NCBI GenBank assembly: GCA_937930165.1
Contig: CALGVL010000038.1
Span: forward strand, 1 to 8,007
Source of the DNA: an uncultured Acetobacteraceae bacterium
Lineage (GTDB): Bacteria; Pseudomonadota; Alphaproteobacteria; Acetobacterales; Acetobacteraceae
Reading direction: 5' to 3'
Length of the DNA: 8,007 bases
The notes under the pieces were generated by a model. It was not told where the DNA came from. It did no database searches and saw only the letters and a list, made by a program, of their open reading frames with translations. Below, piece by piece: positions 6,247 to 8,007 of the stretch. The position numbers and the translations under genes were made by a program. Each line of letters begins with the position of its first letter. Positions within the stretch are counted from its first letter, which is position 1.

Positions 6247-6676
6247 ACTCGCGGCGCGCGGCGCGGGCCGCAGCCTGCGTTGCCTGTGGATCGTCGAACA
6301 GGCAGGTCCGGCAGCCTTCGATCTGCTGCCAGTCGCGGTTGCGCAACTGGCGAAATAGGCGGCGCCGGCGCTCGTCCTTCAGCAATTCCGGCAGGCTGGC
6401 AGTGGCATGGGAGCCGAGATCGCTCCGCTTCGGGAAATCGTTGCAGCAGGTCAGCAGCCGCCCATCCCCATCCAGCCGGCGGATTGCGGCGACCAGACGC
6501 GCGCCGAGGGGCGGTTCGGGCGGCAGCATCACCTGGAAGCGGAAGGCATGGGTGCCGGCCGGCAGGTGCGTGCGCTCGGCGAAGAAGAAGCCAGGCCCGG
6601 CAGGATCGGCGAGCGGTGGCCGGTGACGCGGCGGCGGCGTCACATGCTCGTAGAGGATAAACTGGCCCTGGGTCAC
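6221..6676 (-). CDS. Small SPASM-like four-cysteine protein without a radical SAM domain
   Basis: SPASM domains normally sit at the C-terminus of radical SAM enzymes and hold auxiliary iron-sulfur clusters. Here residues 67-126 show that pattern: RRLDGDGRLLTCCNDF (C77, C78), a downstream LGS, the ASLPELL helix, ERRRRLFRQL and GCRTC (C122, C125). The protein is only 151 residues and has no CxxxCxxC radical SAM motif. Residues 1-60 are Pro-rich with possible beta strands (FFFAERTHLPAGTHAFRFQVML) that I cannot assign. The GTG 6676 start is backed by GGAAGA 7 nt upstream. The gene follows the esterase gene by 54 nt in the same frame and direction, so they are probably co-transcribed. Its last 26 bp overlap the end of the GNAT gene on the other strand. 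The coding call is fairly secure. The SPASM call rests on the Cys spacing and flanking residues, and function is unknown. Confidence 0.65.
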   Translation of the reverse strand: MTQGQFILYEHVTPPPRHRPPLADPAGPGFFFAERTHLPAGTHAFRFQVMLPPEPPLGARLVAAIRRLDGDGRLLTCCNDFPKRSDLGSHATASLPELLKDERRRRLFRQLRNRDWQQIEGCRTCLFDDPQATQAAARAARREFSRTAVAP

Positions 6677-6730
6677 TGCGGCATCTTCCCGTCCGCAGGG
6701 ACTGGCGGATGCCTGATGCGGATGGCGACA

Positions 6731-7684
6731 TCAGCGCCAAAGCCGCCGCAGCCATTCGCCCGCCTGCGCCACGGCCCGGCGTGCCGCCCCGACATGCCCC
6801 AGGGCACGGAGGAAGCCATGCACCGTGCCGGGAAAGACCTCCGCCTCCACCGCCACACCGGCGGCGCGCAGCCGGGCAGCCATGGCGTGGTTCTCGCTGG
6901 CCAGCACGTCCAGCTCCGCGATCTGCAGCAGGCAGGGCGGCAGGCCGGAGAGATCGGCCCGCAAGGGCGCGGCCAGCGGATTCAGGCGATCGGCGGGGCG
7001 CGGCGCATAGCTTCGCCAGTAGAATTCCATGCGCTCGCGGGTCAGACCGTAGCCTTCGGCGAATTCCCGGTAGCTCGGCGTGTCGAGCCGGCTGTCGAAG
7101 ACGCCATAATTCAGCAGCAGCCCACGCAACGGCACAGGCTCACCTGAATCGCGCAGCATCAGCGCCACGCCGGCGGCCAGGTTGGCGCCGGCGGAATCGC
7201 CGCCCAGCACGATCCGCTCAGGATCCAGGCCCCATTCCGCCCCATGCTCCGCCACCCAGCGCAGCACGCCGGCACATTCCTCCAGCGCCTGCGGGAAGAC
7301 CGCTTCCGGGCTCAGCGCATAGTCCGGGCCGAGCACGGCGCAGCCGGAAGCGGCGGCATATTCGCGCATCAGCCGGTCATGCGTGTCGATGCTGTTCCAG
7401 ACCCAGCCGCCGCCATGCAGATAGACCAGGACCGGCAGGGGAGAGGCGGCGGAGGGCCGGTGCAGCCGGCACTGGATGCGCCGTCCGCGCACCGGCAGCC
7501 AGCGGTCGGTGCTCTCCGCCATGACTGGCCCGCCCTCGGACAGGGGCAGGTTCAGCGCCTCGGTCAGGGCGCGGGGCTCGTCGAAGGGCAGGGCCAGGCG
7601 GATCGGCGGCAGGCGCTGCGCCGCTGCCTCCATCATGGCGTTGAATGCCCGCATTTCCGGATCAAGTCTCGGATCCCCCGTCAT
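6731..7684 (-). CDS. Alpha/beta hydrolase, HSL-family (type IV) esterase
   Basis: This family hydrolyses short- to medium-chain carboxylic esters. The 317-residue product has the family length and every active-site mark: oxyanion-hole HGGGW (90-94), nucleophile elbow GGDSAG with S164, acid D259 in AELDVLASEN, and H289 in PGTVHGF. The N-terminal cap segment (about 1-55, LDPEMRAFNAMMEA onward) and the GPDYALSPEAVFPQALEE stretch (119-136) are also typical. There is no signal peptide, so it should act in the cytosol. ATG 7684 is supported by GGAGG at 7698-7694 with a 9-nt spacer. The SPASM-like gene lies downstream in the same transcription direction. The gene to the right reads away from it, so 7685-7776 is a shared divergent promoter region in which I see no clear -35/-10 pair. 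The physiological ester is unknown. Confidence 0.93.
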   Translation of the reverse strand: MTGDPRLDPEMRAFNAMMEAAAQRLPPIRLALPFDEPRALTEALNLPLSEGGPVMAESTDRWLPVRGRRIQCRLHRPSAASPLPVLVYLHGGGWVWNSIDTHDRLMREYAAASGCAVLGPDYALSPEAVFPQALEECAGVLRWVAEHGAEWGLDPERIVLGGDSAGANLAAGVALMLRDSGEPVPLRGLLLNYGVFDSRLDTPSYREFAEGYGLTRERMEFYWRSYAPRPADRLNPLAAPLRADLSGLPPCLLQIAELDVLASENHAMAARLRAAGVAVEAEVFPGTVHGFLRALGHVGAARRAVAQAGEWLRRLWR

Positions 7685-7776
7685 GCGCCGCTACCTCCAC
7701 CTTGCGATGGTGCAGTGGAGCGGGCGGCGTGGCTTCCGGCAAGCCGTCGCGCAGGTCCCGGTTGCGGTGCCGGGCC

Positions 7777-8007
7777 ATGGGGTTCAGTTTGCACCGCGCC
7801 ATGCCCAGCCTGCTTCCCCCCCGCAGCACGAAATTCCGGCAGAGCGCCCTGTTCCGGCCCCGGAGCCTGGTCCTGGTCGCCGATCCCGGCCAGCCCGAGG
7901 CCGCAATCCTGGCCCGCAATCTGGCCCGGGGCGGCTTCAAGGGGAGGCTTTTCTCGGTCGGAATGGCGGCGGCGGGGCTGACTGAAGTCCCCGCCATCGC
8001 CGAATTG
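7777..8007 (+). CDS. CoA-binding-domain protein, acyl-CoA synthetase (ADP-forming) or Pat-like (N-terminal part, cut by window edge)
   Basis: The frame is open from ATG 7777 to the right edge (77 codons). Residues 25-77 follow the start of the CoA-binding Rossmann domain found in ADP-forming acetate-CoA ligases and in related protein acetyltransferases: LFRPRSLVLV, then a helix ILARNLARGGFKGRLFSV, then EVPAIAEL where the family has a 'P-S-V-A-x-L' turn. The usual GAS-x-x-P-G-S-x-G nucleotide loop is altered to ADPGQPEAAI (35-44), and the NPK segment after strand 2 looks shortened. An in-frame ATG at 7801 (residue 9) is an equally possible start, since neither has a good ribosome site. The frame also stays open upstream, with a GTG at 7729. 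Whether a ligase or a GNAT domain follows cannot be seen. Confidence 0.65.
   Translation, partial: MGFSLHRAMPSLLPPRSTKFRQSALFRPRSLVLVADPGQPEAAILARNLARGGFKGRLFSVGMAAAGLTEVPAIAEL

Noticed and set aside
6201..6755. 184-codon minus-strand frame overlapping the SPASM-like gene
   Set aside because: It lacks the ordered CCND / GCRTC pattern, is Arg/Ala-rich, and its start falls inside the esterase gene without a ribosome site.
7476..7985. Plus-strand 169-codon and minus-strand 111-codon (7662-7997) frames at the right end
   Set aside because: Both are Arg/Pro/Ala-rich. The open frame from 7777 in a different phase carries the CoA-binding-domain pattern instead.

Overview
This is an ordinary-looking chromosomal stretch from a high-GC Gram-negative bacterium. 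An outer-membrane TamA barrel beside TamB rules out a Gram-positive. The G/C-rich codon thirds, the protein styles and the small secreted Gly/His-rich protein with a Cys-rich tail suggest an alphaproteobacterium, most plausibly Acetobacteraceae (Roseomonas-like). That placement is inference from style and not from a marker gene.

Layout. Positions 1-2671 (minus) carry a two-gene envelope operon: tamA, followed 3 nt after its stop by the first 257 codons of tamB, which runs off the left edge. A short divergent region (2672-2756) holds a G-run cluster that fits a G-quadruplex and a perfect AT-rich dyad. From it an M20 amidohydrolase reads rightward (2757-3917). Convergent to it, 15 nt away, is a small secreted Gly/His/Pro-rich protein (3933-4574, minus). 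Next comes an S58/P1-family self-processing peptidase (4666-5691, minus). The 51-nt gap after it contains the only strongly AT-rich patch, with a perfect TATAAT on the minus strand. A GNAT acetyltransferase reads rightward from that gap (5743-6246).

The GNAT gene overlaps tail to tail, by 26 bp, a small gene coding for a SPASM-like four-cysteine protein (6221-6676, minus). That gene sits 54 nt downstream of, and in frame with, a type IV (HSL-family) esterase (6731-7684, minus). From the last divergent gap the start of a CoA-binding-domain protein, acyl-CoA synthetase (ADP-forming) or Pat-like, reads off the right edge.

How the genes fit together. TamA and TamB form one envelope-assembly machine. 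The M20 amidohydrolase, S58 peptidase and esterase are three unrelated small-substrate hydrolases, each with a complete set of catalytic motifs. Nothing in the sequence ties them into one pathway. The esterase and the SPASM-like gene are the only other likely co-transcribed pair.

No tRNA, rRNA, IS element, CRISPR array or convincing rho-independent terminator was seen. No gene-free stretch exceeds 300 bases; the longest are about 85-92 nt. I found no clear undescribed system. The best leads are the stand-alone SPASM-like protein, the Asn-Thr processing site of the S58 peptidase, and the altered CoA-binding motif at the right edge.
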